From: Rhodospirillaceae bacterium | GTDB lineage: Bacteria > Pseudomonadota > Alphaproteobacteria > Rhodospirillales > Casp-alpha2 | Assembly: GCA_016845145.1 (NCBI GenBank) | Contig: JAERTE010000122.1 | Span: forward strand, 1 to 64,000 | Direction: 5' to 3' | Length of the DNA stretch: 64,000 bases | Part shown: one piece after another, positions 53,835-63,400 of the stretch | Numbering within the stretch: position 1 is the first letter of the stretch | How the letters are laid out: every line of letters starts with the position of its first letter | Notes under the pieces: generated by a model | What the model saw: only the letters and a program-made list of their open reading frames with translations | Database searches by the model: none | Told to the model about the DNA's origin: nothing | Program-made: the position numbers and the translations under genes

Positions 53835-55709
53835 CTAGACCGCTTCCTGCACGTCATCCGCATTGGCGGCGATCAAATTCTTACATAGCTCGACTGCAAT
53901 CGGCGCGTTGTCACCGTAGCCATTGGCTTCGACTTTATCGGCGAAATCCTGACTTACCGGAGCGCCTCCGATGATCACCGGAATATCAAGTCCTTCACGC
54001 TTGATCTCTTCGATAATCAATTTCATGAACGGCATGGTCGTGGTCAGCAGAGCCGACAGGCCGATAACGTCGGCTTTTACCTCCCGCGCCGTGGCGATGA
54101 TGTCTTCGGCTTTCGTGTTTACGCCCAAGTCGACAACCTTAAATCCGGCTCCTTCGAGCATCATGCCAACGAGGTTCTTGCCAATGTCATGGAGATCGCC
54201 AAACACGGTCGCCATCACCACCACGCCCTTGGGTTTGGATTGAGTCTGCGTCAGGACTGGCCGAATGACCTCGAGACCCGCTTTCATGGCACGTGCGGCG
54301 AGCAGCATTTCCGGCACGAAAAGTTCGCCCGAGGCGAACAGATCCCCGATCTCGCCCATCGGCGGGATCAGGCCCTCGTCCAGAATGTCGTTGGCCGTTT
54401 CACCTTGTTCGAGCGCTTTTGCAACGAGTTCGGGACACTGTTGCTCATCTAGATCCATGATCGTCTGGTAGATGTCCTTGAAGATCTGTTTGCTATCTTC
54501 GTTGCGGAACTCACTGACCCCGGAGTACTTCGAGCCGATGCCCATGAAGCCCTTGCCGCCCGCCATCTCGGCCGCAACCGCACCGGGCCCGGTGTCGATC
54601 TGACCCGCATAGGGGCGCTCACCACGGTTGAACATGTCCACCGCCTCAATTGCCGCGCGCACGTTTTCCGGCGGGGTCTGGGCGCTGAAGCTACAGAGAT
54701 AAAGGAAGAACTTCTTGCCGTACGGCCCACGGCTGCCGACCTCCATGTATTCATGAATACGCTTGGTGATCTCCTCCTTGTTGCCGACCTGCAACAGAAG
54801 CGTCCCCACGCCATAGCTCAAGGCGCACCCCCGGCTGTCGGCGTATTCACGGATACGTTCCGTGCCGATGGCGAAGCAATCGGGATCCTGGACCTTCAGG
54901 TACTGCGGCGTAATCTTCAGTTTGGTGTCCCAGTAGGCATCGAGGTCTTTGGCGAAATTGTCGCCCCACCAGTTGTCGCTCCGCACGCCGTCATGGCCGC
55001 CACACAATTTCCGCAGCTTGAGAAGGTAGGGGATCGAAAACTCTTCGAGAATTTCCTCGGTGATGAACGGCAGCGAGCCAACGGCGTCCTTGCCATTCGC
55101 GATATTATGCCCCCCCAGAACCTTGAAAGACGCATTGATATAAGGCGCCAGCACTTCTTCGACCAGCCAGTCCATGAGCTTGTGCACAAACTTGGGCCGT
55201 TCGGTCATGGCCATGATCAGGTTCTCAAACTGCATCACCTGAGCCGCCAGGTTAATGGGCGAGCAGTAGTGAACGAACGGCTTGTAACCCGTCAGCTCGT
55301 GGCAGATTTGCAGAGCCTCGAGAACCCAAGGCATGCGCGCCGTCTTGAAGGGATCGGGCGGCGTTATCCGAGCCATGTCCTTTTCATCATTGATAATGAC
55401 TTCCGTATTATCGAGCGCCGGATACAAATCGTCGAACCAGGCCATCTTGCCGCCGAGCGCTTCGGCCTCGACCGAATAGACGTCCCAGACGATGTCGGGG
55501 ACGTGAAAGCCCATTTCCTGTTGAACGTCGAGACTGCCGCGCACGAACAATTCCGGATTGGAGAAAAACTCACGCCCGTTATGTCCGCCATAGGCCATGC
55601 AAAACTCAGCCATCTGCGTCGTCACGGGAATCCAATCGGCCTCGCCGCCGTCAATGATCTTCTTGTACTGTTCAACACCTTTGCTGAAATCGTATTCGTA
55701 GTTTGACAT
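53835..55709 (-). CDS. CmuA/MtaA-family methyltransferase fused to corrinoid-binding domain
   Basis: 624 residues. Residues 1-400 form a uroporphyrinogen-decarboxylase-like methyltransferase barrel (PFKTAR.PWVLEAL, SPINLAAQVMQFENLIMAMTERPKFVHKLMDWL, YLCSFSAQTPPENVRAAIEAV). Residues 420-620 form a cobalamin domain: helical cap (PELVAKALEQG..ANDILDEGLIPPMGEIGDLFASGELFVPEMLLAARAMKAGLEV), DxHxxG as D505-H507-G510, GLSALLTTT and IIGGAPVS. This fusion is the architecture of chloromethane methyltransferase CmuA. Cys339 aligns with the last zinc Cys of the family, but no canonical HxC precedes it; the only HxC (147-149) is in an earlier segment. It moves a methyl group from substrate to Co(I). First gene of the phn operon. 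Confidence 0.9.
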   Translation of the reverse strand: MSNYEYDFSKGVEQYKKIIDGGEADWIPVTTQMAEFCMAYGGHNGREFFSNPELFVRGSLDVQQEMGFHVPDIVWDVYSVEAEALGGKMAWFDDLYPALDNTEVIINDEKDMARITPPDPFKTARMPWVLEALQICHELTGYKPFVHYCSPINLAAQVMQFENLIMAMTERPKFVHKLMDWLVEEVLAPYINASFKVLGGHNIANGKDAVGSLPFITEEILEEFSIPYLLKLRKLCGGHDGVRSDNWWGDNFAKDLDAYWDTKLKITPQYLKVQDPDCFAIGTERIREYADSRGCALSYGVGTLLLQVGNKEEITKRIHEYMEVGSRGPYGKKFFLYLCSFSAQTPPENVRAAIEAVDMFNRGERPYAGQIDTGPGAVAAEMAGGKGFMGIGSKYSGVSEFRNEDSKQIFKDIYQTIMDLDEQQCPELVAKALEQGETANDILDEGLIPPMGEIGDLFASGELFVPEMLLAARAMKAGLEVIRPVLTQTQSKPKGVVVMATVFGDLHDIGKNLVGMMLEGAGFKVVDLGVNTKAEDIIATAREVKADVIGLSALLTTTMPFMKLIIEEIKREGLDIPVIIGGAPVSQDFADKVEANGYGDNAPIAVELCKNLIAANADDVQEAV

Positions 55710-55736
55710 TACTTAATACCTCGAGCGGCCTCGGTT

Positions 55737-55934
55737 TTAACGAAGGTTTGGTATCTTGAAGGCGATTGAGCCGGCCAACTCAAAACTCAGATGCTTGCAT
55801 CCAAAAACGATGATGCGATGCTGGTGTTCGAAAAAGGCTCGATGCTCTTCCCAATCCCAACCATTCAGCTTCGATAGAAGCTGGTCCATGGGGACGAAGG
55901 GCTGGGGTGGCGGCGCCACCTTGGAAAAGCCCAC
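55737..55934 (-). CDS. Possible small protein upstream of the CmuA-like gene
   Basis: 65 codons on the operon strand (MGFSKVAPPPQPFVPMDQLLS..WDWEEHRAFFEHQHRIIVFGCKHL). It ends 27 bp before the CmuA-like ATG. It has a plausible composition but no recognised family and no clear SD; it might be a leader peptide or noise. Confidence 0.3.
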   Translation of the reverse strand: MGFSKVAPPPQPFVPMDQLLSKLNGWDWEEHRAFFEHQHRIIVFGCKHLSFELAGSIAFKIPNLR

Positions 55935-55982
55935 TCTAGCGCTTTGATTTGCGTGGCCGCGAGTGTCCGATAGAAAACCACG

Positions 55983-56003
55983 ACAGGCATTTAGGAAGCC
56001 TGT
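55983..56003. promoter_or_regulatory. Hairpin in the corrinoid-operon leader region
   Basis: ACAGGC and GCCTGT are perfect 6-bp arms around a 9-nt loop. It lies about 275 bp before the CmuA-like start. It may be an operator or leader hairpin. I found no cobalamin-riboswitch consensus around it. Confidence 0.3.
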
Positions 56004-56085
56004 AAGTTTCAGCCTGCCAAAATAACCTTATACCGTCAAGTGGATTAAATCGGCATGCCACGCATGGGAGGCAGGCATCCAATGC

Positions 56086-56559
56086 TCATGCGTCAAACGT
56101 ATCGAGACCAATGGCGGTGACGCCATCCAAGCTGTCGCCAAGGCGCTTTTTCAATTCCAGCTTACGGTCGCCGGCAGATTGGCCCTTCGAACCGAATGCC
56201 GTTTCGCGGCCTGAATGAAGGGCCTTCCAAATACTGGTTGGGACCGAGAAAGATGTCTGATAGTCCTGCATCAACATGGTTCCGACCCCGGGCCGGAGCT
56301 GCAAAAACTCTCTCGCCACCAAGCGCTTCCGTACATCGGCATCGTATTTGGCAATGATCGTTCGTGAGTTTATTAAAACCAGATATTCGATGAAGTCGTG
56401 CTCGTCAGGGGCTAGTTCGGCCAACTTGACGTCAATGTTTTCCGCAATTGCCTTGCCCGAGTGATCCGCTTCGGCTCGTTCCTGAGCGGCTTTCTTCTCT
56501 CGCCAATACTCTCTTTTGACATCGGCGTTCCAAAGCTTGGTTCGAGTTGTTGACGGCAT
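56086..56559 (-). CDS. Uncharacterised protein
   Basis: 157 residues, highly charged and helical at the N-terminus (WNADVKREYWREKKAAQERAEADHSG), with a Lys/Arg-rich C-terminal part. No family recognised and no good SD. Same strand as the CmuA-like operon but 377 bp upstream; may be unrelated. Confidence 0.5.
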   Translation of the reverse strand: MPSTTRTKLWNADVKREYWREKKAAQERAEADHSGKAIAENIDVKLAELAPDEHDFIEYLVLINSRTIIAKYDADVRKRLVAREFLQLRPGVGTMLMQDYQTSFSVPTSIWKALHSGRETAFGSKGQSAGDRKLELKKRLGDSLDGVTAIGLDTFDA

Positions 56560-57157
56560 ATCCCGATTAACCCGGCTCTCTATTTTGCTTCCTCCTGCGG
56601 CTCCGGCGTCTGACGCGCAGCACCACGGCCACAGTTCGGATATTGGATGGTGACGTCCCCGTAGAGATCATGTCAACACTTCCGGCACAAGTCACTTTCT
56701 TCTTATTTTTGGAGCATTCACAAAGCTGATCGATTTCATCGTCTCTTGACGGGCAGGCCCGTTTACGCGTACGGTTTGCTCTGATGAACCGCGCTGGCTG
56801 AGATTGGAGCCGGTCAATAAATTCGGTTCATCGATACAAATGGGCTCATGCGACGACGGCATTCGCCTCCTAGCCCTTGAAAGTCGACTTAGCCACTGCA
56901 ACGGCATCCGTGTCCATGGCATAGCCTTTGTCGGCAAGTGTCGGCGCCCGCTCCCCATACGCTTTTAATTGCGCCTGCGAACTCCGTTAGTTTCGACGGC
57001 GTATTTCGGTTTGTTCGCGAGTTTGGGGCGCTACACACCATCTACGCTCGAAACCCGTGAAGGAGATACGGCCATCGACATTGTCAGGAATTCAGATTGC
57101 GTGCCGCTTTATCTCATAAATGCGAATTACCTGGGAATTTAGCCGGAGGAATTTTCG
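56560..57157. other. Intergenic region with possible transposase remnant
   Basis: About 600 bp with no convincing intact gene. Minus strand near 56890-56960 reads AYGERAPTLADKGYAMDTDAV, resembling the ADKGYD segment of IS5-type transposases, but stops follow quickly. This would be a decayed insertion sequence if real. Promoters for the DUF47 operon must lie near its right end. Confidence 0.35.
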
Positions 57158-57820
57158 ATGAAACTTGGCAAAGACCTGCGTCTTTTCCGTCGAACCAAAG
57201 ATCTGGAGATCCAAATTGATCAGTTTCTAGATGCCTTGTCCCAATCGGCATTGGTGTTCAAGAGCGCCGTGGATGTCTATCTCGCGGATGGCGGTTCCGT
57301 CGAGTTCACCGATAAACACCAACACGTCGACCGCCTGGAAAGCACGGCTGACGACCTGCGGCGCGCCATCGAGATTCAGCTCTATTCGCAAACGCTGATA
57401 CCCGAGTCTCGCGGCGATGTCCTCGGGTTGTTGGAAAATCTGGACAAGATCATCAATCTCATCGAACGGGTCTTGTGGTCCTTTGAAATCGAGAAACCGG
57501 AAATCCCCGAAGCCTGCCGGGAAGGTTATTGTAAACTCGTCGCCGCAAGTTGCGACGCCGTGGACTCGGTTGTCTTGGCGTCTCGAGCGTTTTTCCGAAA
57601 TATCGAAGCGGTCGGCGATCACAATCACAAGGTCATTTTCTTCGAAACCGAGGCCGATAAGATCAGCACGCGACTGAAGCGCGAGATATTCGAATCCGAC
57701 ATCGATCTCGGTCACAAGATGCACTTGCGGGAGTTTGTCGAAGACATCGATGACATTGCTGATTGGTCGGAGGACGTTGCTGATCGCCTGGCTATTTACG
57801 TGATCAAACGGACCGTTTGA
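57158..57820 (+). CDS. DUF47 / PhoU-like phosphate-transport accessory protein
   Basis: 220 residues. LGKDLRLFRRTKDLEIQIDQFLDAL and the repeated helical PhoU-like pattern (ESTADDLRRAIEIQL, VIFFETEADKISTRLKREIFESD) mark the DUF47/TIGR00153 family. It almost always accompanies Pit transporters, as here (13 bp before pit). Believed to regulate or gate Pit in response to phosphate. GGAGGAATTTTCG precedes the ATG. Confidence 0.92.
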   Translation: MKLGKDLRLFRRTKDLEIQIDQFLDALSQSALVFKSAVDVYLADGGSVEFTDKHQHVDRLESTADDLRRAIEIQLYSQTLIPESRGDVLGLLENLDKIINLIERVLWSFEIEKPEIPEACREGYCKLVAASCDAVDSVVLASRAFFRNIEAVGDHNHKVIFFETEADKISTRLKREIFESDIDLGHKMHLREFVEDIDDIADWSEDVADRLAIYVIKRTV

Positions 57821-57833
57821 CGGAGACAGGAAT

Positions 57834-58886
57834 ATGGAAATTGCCGTCCTCCTGTTTCTGACCAGCGGCTTGTTCCTGGGCTGGGCTTTGGGCGCCAACG
57901 ACGCGGCCAATGTTTTCGGCACCGCCGTCGGCTCCCGCATGGTGCGGTTTTCCACGGCGGCTATTATTTGCAGCTTGTTTGTCGTGCTCGGTGCCGTCAT
58001 CAGCGGTGCCGGCGCTGCCCATACGCTTGGAAAATTGGGCGCCATCAACGCCCTCGCGGGGTCTTTCATGGCGGCCTTTGCCGCAGCCACGGCGGTTTAC
58101 CTGATGACCAAGGCCGGCCTGCCGGTTTCCACCAGCCAAGCCATTGTCGGCGCCATCATCGGCTGGAACCTGTTTAGCGGCACCCCCACGGATCCGAAAT
58201 CATTGTCAAAGATTCTATCGACCTGGGTGCTTTGCCCAATTCTCGCCGCGGTCTTCGCAATACTCATATACAAAATTGCAATATGGGTAGTTACGCGCGC
58301 TAAGCTGCATATGCTGCGCACCGACGCGTATACCCGGATCGGCCTGATCCTGGCCGGGGCCTTCGGCTCTTACAGTCTCGGCGCCAACAACATCGCGAAC
58401 GTCATGGGCGTGTTCGTACCGGCGAATCCGTTCACTGATTTCGACCTCGCCAATCTAATGACCTTTTCCGGTGGACAACAACTCTTTCTGCTCGGCGCGA
58501 TAGCCATCGCCGTTGGCGTCTTCACCTATTCGAAGCGGGTCATGCTGACCGTCGGCAACAATCTCGTGCCGTTGTCACCCTTTGCGGCATGGGTCGTGGT
58601 GGTCGCCCATTCGGTCGTCCTGTTCCTATTCGCCTCCCAGGGCCTGGAGGCATTTCTCAAGGGGCACGGTCTGCCGTCGATCCCTCTGGTGCCGGTATCC
58701 AGTTCCCAGGCCGTCGTTGGTGCGGTTATCGGGATTGCGCTTTTGAAAGGAGGACGCGGCATCCAATGGCGCGTCCTCGGCAACATCGGGTTCGGCTGGA
58801 TAATTACCCCCATCCTTGCCGGCGGCATCTGTTTCGTCGGGCTGTTCTTCCTGCAGAACGTCTTCGACCAGACGGTGTTCAATTAG
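57834..58886 (+). CDS. pit: Pit-family inorganic phosphate transporter
   Basis: 350 residues, about ten hydrophobic helices. Both family repeats are present: GANDAANVFGTAVGSR (around residue 22) and GANNIANVMGVF (around residue 183). Low-affinity H+- or metal-phosphate symport, possibly reversible. The next gene in the same direction (80 bp) is the methyl-THF methyltransferase. Its location between the phosphonate-type transporter and C1 genes is a key contextual clue. Confidence 0.93.
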   Translation: MEIAVLLFLTSGLFLGWALGANDAANVFGTAVGSRMVRFSTAAIICSLFVVLGAVISGAGAAHTLGKLGAINALAGSFMAAFAAATAVYLMTKAGLPVSTSQAIVGAIIGWNLFSGTPTDPKSLSKILSTWVLCPILAAVFAILIYKIAIWVVTRAKLHMLRTDAYTRIGLILAGAFGSYSLGANNIANVMGVFVPANPFTDFDLANLMTFSGGQQLFLLGAIAIAVGVFTYSKRVMLTVGNNLVPLSPFAAWVVVVAHSVVLFLFASQGLEAFLKGHGLPSIPLVPVSSSQAVVGAVIGIALLKGGRGIQWRVLGNIGFGWIITPILAGGICFVGLFFLQNVFDQTVFN

Positions 58887-58965
58887 GCCGAATGAGCAAC
58901 CGCCGGAGCCGAGCCGCAACTAAATTCTCGCAACACATGCGTCCAACAGTTATGGAGGATCATTA

Positions 58966-59931
58966 ATGAGTGACAAAATCCTTGAAGTTATTGGTGAAAA
59001 TTTCAACACCTCACGACGGATTAAAGGAACAAGTCCGCGGGTCCAATGTTCCGATGGCCGCGCCGCCCTAAATTACGTTGATCACCATGGCAAGGCGTGC
59101 CAACTCGATATCACGGATATCTATCCCGAGGATCAATCGGAATTGAAGAAGTTCCGCATTCCTCATGTCGCCCACGCCATACGGCAGAAAAACCTGGATT
59201 ACATTAGCTGGATAATTCAGGCGCAGGTCGAAGCCGGCGCCGACATTATCGACATCTGCCTTGATGAAATTTCAACGGATCCAGATGAACGTAATGATTG
59301 GATGAAATGGATCATACCGGTGGCGCAAGAGATGGCCGGCGTGTCTCTCGCCATCGATTCCTCCGATCCCGCCACCATCGCAATCGGATTGGAAGTTTAC
59401 GACAAGTCCAAAAGCCGCCCGGCGATCAATTCCGTCAATCTTGAGGAAGGCCGGGGCGATTTGATCGATTTGGCGAAGGACCACGACGCGTTACTCTATG
59501 CGAACGCAAGCGGCCGTGACGGCATGCCAGACGGCACCCAGCAGCGTGTCGATAACCTGGTCGAGATCATGGATTTGATGGACGGCGCGGGCATCCCCAT
59601 GGAGGACCGGTATCTCGACCCTCTAGCGTTTCCCATCGGTGCCGGCACGGAGTACGGAAACCATTACCTTGATGCGGTTCGCGAAATCCGGCAACGCTAT
59701 CCCGAGGTCCATATATTCGGCGGTCACAGCAACATTTCATTTGGGCTGCCGAACCGCAAGGCCGCCAACAACGCCTTCCTTATTCTCTCCATTTTGGCCG
59801 GGTGTGATACGTTGATGATCGATCCGATCATGAACCCGCCGTCCGATCTTATTGATTTCAGGGTCTCAGCGGATACCATCCTCGGCAAGGACGATTTCGC
59901 CATGAACTACATGAACCATTTCCGTTCATAG
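58966..59931 (+). CDS. Corrinoid:tetrahydrofolate methyltransferase (CmuB/AcsE/MtgA-like)
   Basis: 321 residues with a TIM-barrel pterin-binding (DHPS-type) fold: EVIGENFNTSRRIKG, AGADIIDICLDE, LAIDSSDP, INSVNLEEGR, LDPLAFPIG and the signature GGHSNISFGLPNRKAANNAFL (about residues 250-270). It transfers a methyl group from methyl-Co(III) corrinoid to H4folate, giving methyl-H4folate. GGAGG is 12 bp before the ATG. In context it would accept methyl from the CmuA-like protein. Confidence 0.9.
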   Translation: MSDKILEVIGENFNTSRRIKGTSPRVQCSDGRAALNYVDHHGKACQLDITDIYPEDQSELKKFRIPHVAHAIRQKNLDYISWIIQAQVEAGADIIDICLDEISTDPDERNDWMKWIIPVAQEMAGVSLAIDSSDPATIAIGLEVYDKSKSRPAINSVNLEEGRGDLIDLAKDHDALLYANASGRDGMPDGTQQRVDNLVEIMDLMDGAGIPMEDRYLDPLAFPIGAGTEYGNHYLDAVREIRQRYPEVHIFGGHSNISFGLPNRKAANNAFLILSILAGCDTLMIDPIMNPPSDLIDFRVSADTILGKDDFAMNYMNHFRS

Positions 59932-59989
59932 GCTTTTTCGAACGTGTCGGCATCCCTCTCCCAGGCGAACTCAAACGAAAGTTTTCGGT

Positions 59990-61915
59990 ATGACCAATTC
60001 AGTTGAAGTCCGGGTCGTCGATTCTGGAGACGGTGGACCAGCCGGTGTCGCTACCGTCCGCGTCGGCGAAACATTGCTCGACGCGGCGATGGCCGCTGGC
60101 GCGGATATCTCGGCAACCTGCGGCCGCCGCGGCAAATGCCGGAGTTGCCGAGTAAAGATCGTGGATGGCGACATGCCGCCGCCAACGCTCCAGGACCGGG
60201 TCCAACTGGGCCATGACGCGGTGCTGGAGCGGTTTCGGCTTTCCTGTCAAACCCAAGTCATCGCGCCATGTGAGATTATGGTGGCGCCGCCACGCGCCGA
60301 GACCGGCCATCAAATTCTGGCCGGGACCGGTGATGCGGATATGGGCAGTCTCGATATTTCCTCAGGTGTCGAGAAAACCTTTGTTGAAGCGGTCGCGCCA
60401 ATGGAAGAGGATAACCAGTCGACCGACGCTCAAGAAATCACCGATAAGCTTCCCGGCGCAACGGACACAACGGTTCCGCTGGCCGTTCTGCGCCGTATAC
60501 CATCCGTTCTTAGAGAGGATAGCGGGCGCCTGACGGCAACCACCTTCGCCAATCGGATTATCCATGTGGAGCCGGGCGACACCACGCAACATATGTACGG
60601 CATGGCTTTCGACATTGGCACCACGAGCGTCGTCGGCACCCTTGTCGATCTTCGCTCGGGCGAGCAACTTGCGGATGTCGGCAACGTCAACCCACAGGCC
60701 GTCCACGGGGGCGATCTGATGTCGCGCATCGCTTTCGCGCAATTTGACGAGAAGAAACTCGCGACCCTGCGCGGCGAAATTCTCAAAGCCATAAATGCGT
60801 TCATCGTGGAAGCCTGCGCAAAAGCCGACGTCGGCGTCGAGCATGTCTACAAGATCGTCGTTGTCGGGAATACCTGCATGCATCACATCTTTTTGGGGAT
60901 CGACACGAGTCATGTTGGCTTGGCGCCATACGCGCCGGTGATCAACCGATCCATCCTTCTGGCGTCCTCGGAGGTGCCATTGAAGGGGGCGCCCAATGCG
61001 ATGGTTTGCCTGTTGCCGATCATTGCCGGTTTCGTCGGCGCCGATACGACCGCTGCGATCCTGGCAACGAAGATTCACGAAAGTTCGGAAACCCGATGCC
61101 TAGTGGACATCGGAACGAACGGAGAAGTCGTCATGGGATCGAAGGACGGGCTGATGGCCTGCTCGGCACCAGCCGGTCCAGCCTTGGAAGGAGGTCAAAT
61201 CCTTCAAGGCATGCGAGCCGCCATCGGCGCGATCGAGAAGGTCCACATCGATGATGACGTCCATCTCGGCGTGATCGGCGATCAGAAGCCGATTGGTATT
61301 TGCGGCTCGGGCCTGATCGATGCCGTTGCCAACATGATCGATGCGGAATTGATCGATGGCGCCGGCCGGCTCCGAAACCGGGACTTCGATCAACTCCCGG
61401 AAAATCTACGGGCGCGGTTTAAAAGCGAAGGCCGTGCTCGGTCCATCGTGTTAGCCTTCGTGGAAGAAAGCGGTATCGACGAGGAAATTATCCTAACTCA
61501 AATGGATATTCGCCAGTTGCAACTCGCGAAGGCTGCGATCTATGCCGGGATCGTCATGTTGCAGACGGTCATGAGCGTTGCCGACGACGACCTTCATGAG
61601 CTTTATGTATGCGGCGGCTTCGGCAGCTACATCAATATGGAAAGCGCGATCAAGATACGTTTGGTCCCGAACTTACCATTGGAACGCATATCCTATTTCG
61701 GCAATGCGGCGCTAATGGGAGCCCAGATCGCGCTGCTTTCCGAAACGGAACGCGCTAGCGCCGACAAGATCGTACAGTCGATCGAACACGTTGCCTTGGC
61801 GACCCATCCGGCATTTCAGGAAATATTCGTTGAAGCATGCAATTTGATCGACATCGACCACAAGGAAGTTCGGAAGAAAATTCGCCGCGAAGCCCAAGAA
61901 ACAGCCGTTATCTAG
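59990..61915 (+). CDS. Ferredoxin-ASKHA corrinoid activation/reactivation protein (RamA-like/DUF4445)
   Basis: 641 residues. N-terminal 2Fe-2S ferredoxin with Cys44, Cys50, Cys53 and Cys86 (TCGRRGKCRSC...SC). A linker (about 100-190) then leads to the ASKHA ATPase-like part: GMAFDIGTTSVVGTLVDL, VVVGNTCMHHIFLGID, LVDIGTNGEVVMGS..MACSAPAGPALEGGQI and GICGSGLIDAVANMI. Such proteins reduce inactive Co(II) corrinoid proteins to Co(I). It follows the methyltransferase (58 bp) and would keep the CmuA-like corrinoid domain active. Confidence 0.93.
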   Translation: MTNSVEVRVVDSGDGGPAGVATVRVGETLLDAAMAAGADISATCGRRGKCRSCRVKIVDGDMPPPTLQDRVQLGHDAVLERFRLSCQTQVIAPCEIMVAPPRAETGHQILAGTGDADMGSLDISSGVEKTFVEAVAPMEEDNQSTDAQEITDKLPGATDTTVPLAVLRRIPSVLREDSGRLTATTFANRIIHVEPGDTTQHMYGMAFDIGTTSVVGTLVDLRSGEQLADVGNVNPQAVHGGDLMSRIAFAQFDEKKLATLRGEILKAINAFIVEACAKADVGVEHVYKIVVVGNTCMHHIFLGIDTSHVGLAPYAPVINRSILLASSEVPLKGAPNAMVCLLPIIAGFVGADTTAAILATKIHESSETRCLVDIGTNGEVVMGSKDGLMACSAPAGPALEGGQILQGMRAAIGAIEKVHIDDDVHLGVIGDQKPIGICGSGLIDAVANMIDAELIDGAGRLRNRDFDQLPENLRARFKSEGRARSIVLAFVEESGIDEEIILTQMDIRQLQLAKAAIYAGIVMLQTVMSVADDDLHELYVCGGFGSYINMESAIKIRLVPNLPLERISYFGNAALMGAQIALLSETERASADKIVQSIEHVALATHPAFQEIFVEACNLIDIDHKEVRKKIRREAQETAVI

Positions 61916-61937
61916 TGTGATTTCTTCCTGTGATACT

Positions 61938-63134
61938 TTATCGATCCCAGTGCCGGATTCGATAATGATCGGTATCTCCAACCTCTTCCAAAACACCTTC
62001 TTCAAGGGCGCGTGCTATCCATGATTCCGCCTGTTCGGGTTCGATATCAAAATGATTCTGCATCTCGGACGGCGAACATGCGACCGAATCGGCAATAGAT
62101 CTCAGCTGTTCACAGAACAAATCAAACAATGTACGGTCGGCCATGATTTCAGGTGTGACAGATGAACTATCCTGGCAGGTCTGTACGACGGATTCCGTGG
62201 TCAGCCGGGAAATCAAATAATCGCCGACTTTCTCGCATTCCGAAATTTCTGTTTCACTCAACGACATATAACCAAGGCTAAGCAACGCCTCGTTACCGAG
62301 CGGCACGTCTTCATCAACCCGCACGAATGCGGGCACCCAGTTTTCCTTGCGGTTCTCCTCTGCGCCCAGCCAGACACCGCCTGTCCTTCGGGTTTCAACG
62401 ATGACAGCGAGATCGGCAAGGCAATACTGGTAGCGGTTGACCCGAATGGCATTGGCGACACGAAACCGCGCCTCAGGGGAAAATGGCGTCAAGATCGTCA
62501 GCTTTCCCTGTTCCAGCAATTGCCGATGACGTTTGGCCACCACGGCTTTCTCAAGGCTGTCAGACAAAACGCAAACAATGTGCCCATCGGAAGCGCCCAT
62601 GGCCTCGCGGTCAGCGCCGCGCATATCGCTTGATATGACCGTGATTTCTTCTTCGCCGCAGCGCTTTGCAAGGACTCTGGAAAACCGCAATCCAGATTCC
62701 GAGGTGTTGCGCGATCCAACGATATAGACCCCACCCTGGTTCAGGATTTCCGGCTTGCCAGCGCCGAATAACAAGGGAAACCCGGTGCCGCCCAACCGAT
62801 CTCGGAGCCGCGCCGGGAACCCGTCATCAGTTTCACCGATTATCCAAATCCCCAACTCGGCCCAGCGTTCGACCGACTGAATCAAATTTGGGATGCGGTC
62901 GAGCAGAGAGGAAATTGACGCCGTTCCCACCCCATCTTCGATCATCGCTGTCGTCGCGGCCTCATGCTTGCCAGTTAGCAGATCGCCAACCGATAGCCCG
63001 CGTTCCGCCAGCCAAGCTTGGACTGAGCGGAATTGGGCCGGGGAGAGGGGCTTTAGATCAGTTCCAGCCTCGCCCAGCCGGTTTGTCAATAGGATGGTGG
63101 CCTTCGTGTTGGCACCGATTGAACTGAATTCCAT
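61938..63134 (-). CDS. DprA/Smf-like Rossmann protein
   Basis: 398 residues from ATG 63134 (GGGGGAG upstream); GTG 63149 is the alternative. The core GVYIVGSRNTSESGLRFSRVLAKRC and ITVISSDMRGADREAMGA parallels the DprA VGSR.....G and SG.A.GID....... motifs but with altered residues (MRGADREAM). The N-terminal ~110 residues are SAM-like helices; a C-terminal winged-helix-like segment (MQNHFDIEPEQAESWIARALEEGVLE) follows. It converges with the RamA-like gene. DprA loads RecA on incoming DNA; this divergent copy may have another role. Confidence 0.7.
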   Translation of the reverse strand: MEFSSIGANTKATILLTNRLGEAGTDLKPLSPAQFRSVQAWLAERGLSVGDLLTGKHEAATTAMIEDGVGTASISSLLDRIPNLIQSVERWAELGIWIIGETDDGFPARLRDRLGGTGFPLLFGAGKPEILNQGGVYIVGSRNTSESGLRFSRVLAKRCGEEEITVISSDMRGADREAMGASDGHIVCVLSDSLEKAVVAKRHRQLLEQGKLTILTPFSPEARFRVANAIRVNRYQYCLADLAVIVETRRTGGVWLGAEENRKENWVPAFVRVDEDVPLGNEALLSLGYMSLSETEISECEKVGDYLISRLTTESVVQTCQDSSSVTPEIMADRTLFDLFCEQLRSIADSVACSPSEMQNHFDIEPEQAESWIARALEEGVLEEVGDTDHYRIRHWDR

Positions 63135-63400
63135 TCTCCCCCTGCTCACGTTTTGAGATTCCCCAATCTTGCTCGGCCAAGCCGATATTGCTCACACCTC
63201 CTACTGGGCTGGCTTCAGGCGGTTGCCAATCTACCGGTTAATCCTGAGCCCATTGTCAAAATCAGTGGTTGCCAAAGTAGTCGGCCCCTTATGCTAGTCA
63301 TCGATAATGAGATAGTTCAACGCCGTTTTTAAATCCGCGCCCGCAGGCATTTGAAGATCCTTCCGTGTTGTGACGCCGGAAACTTCGGGTTGATCGCGGT

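Noticed and set aside
55935-56085. Cobalamin riboswitch upstream of the CmuA-like gene
   Set aside because: No recognisable B12 box or pseudoknot arrangement; only a simple hairpin.
56692-56958. 88-codon minus-strand frame as a gene
   Set aside because: Composition not protein-like; at best overlaps a decayed transposase.
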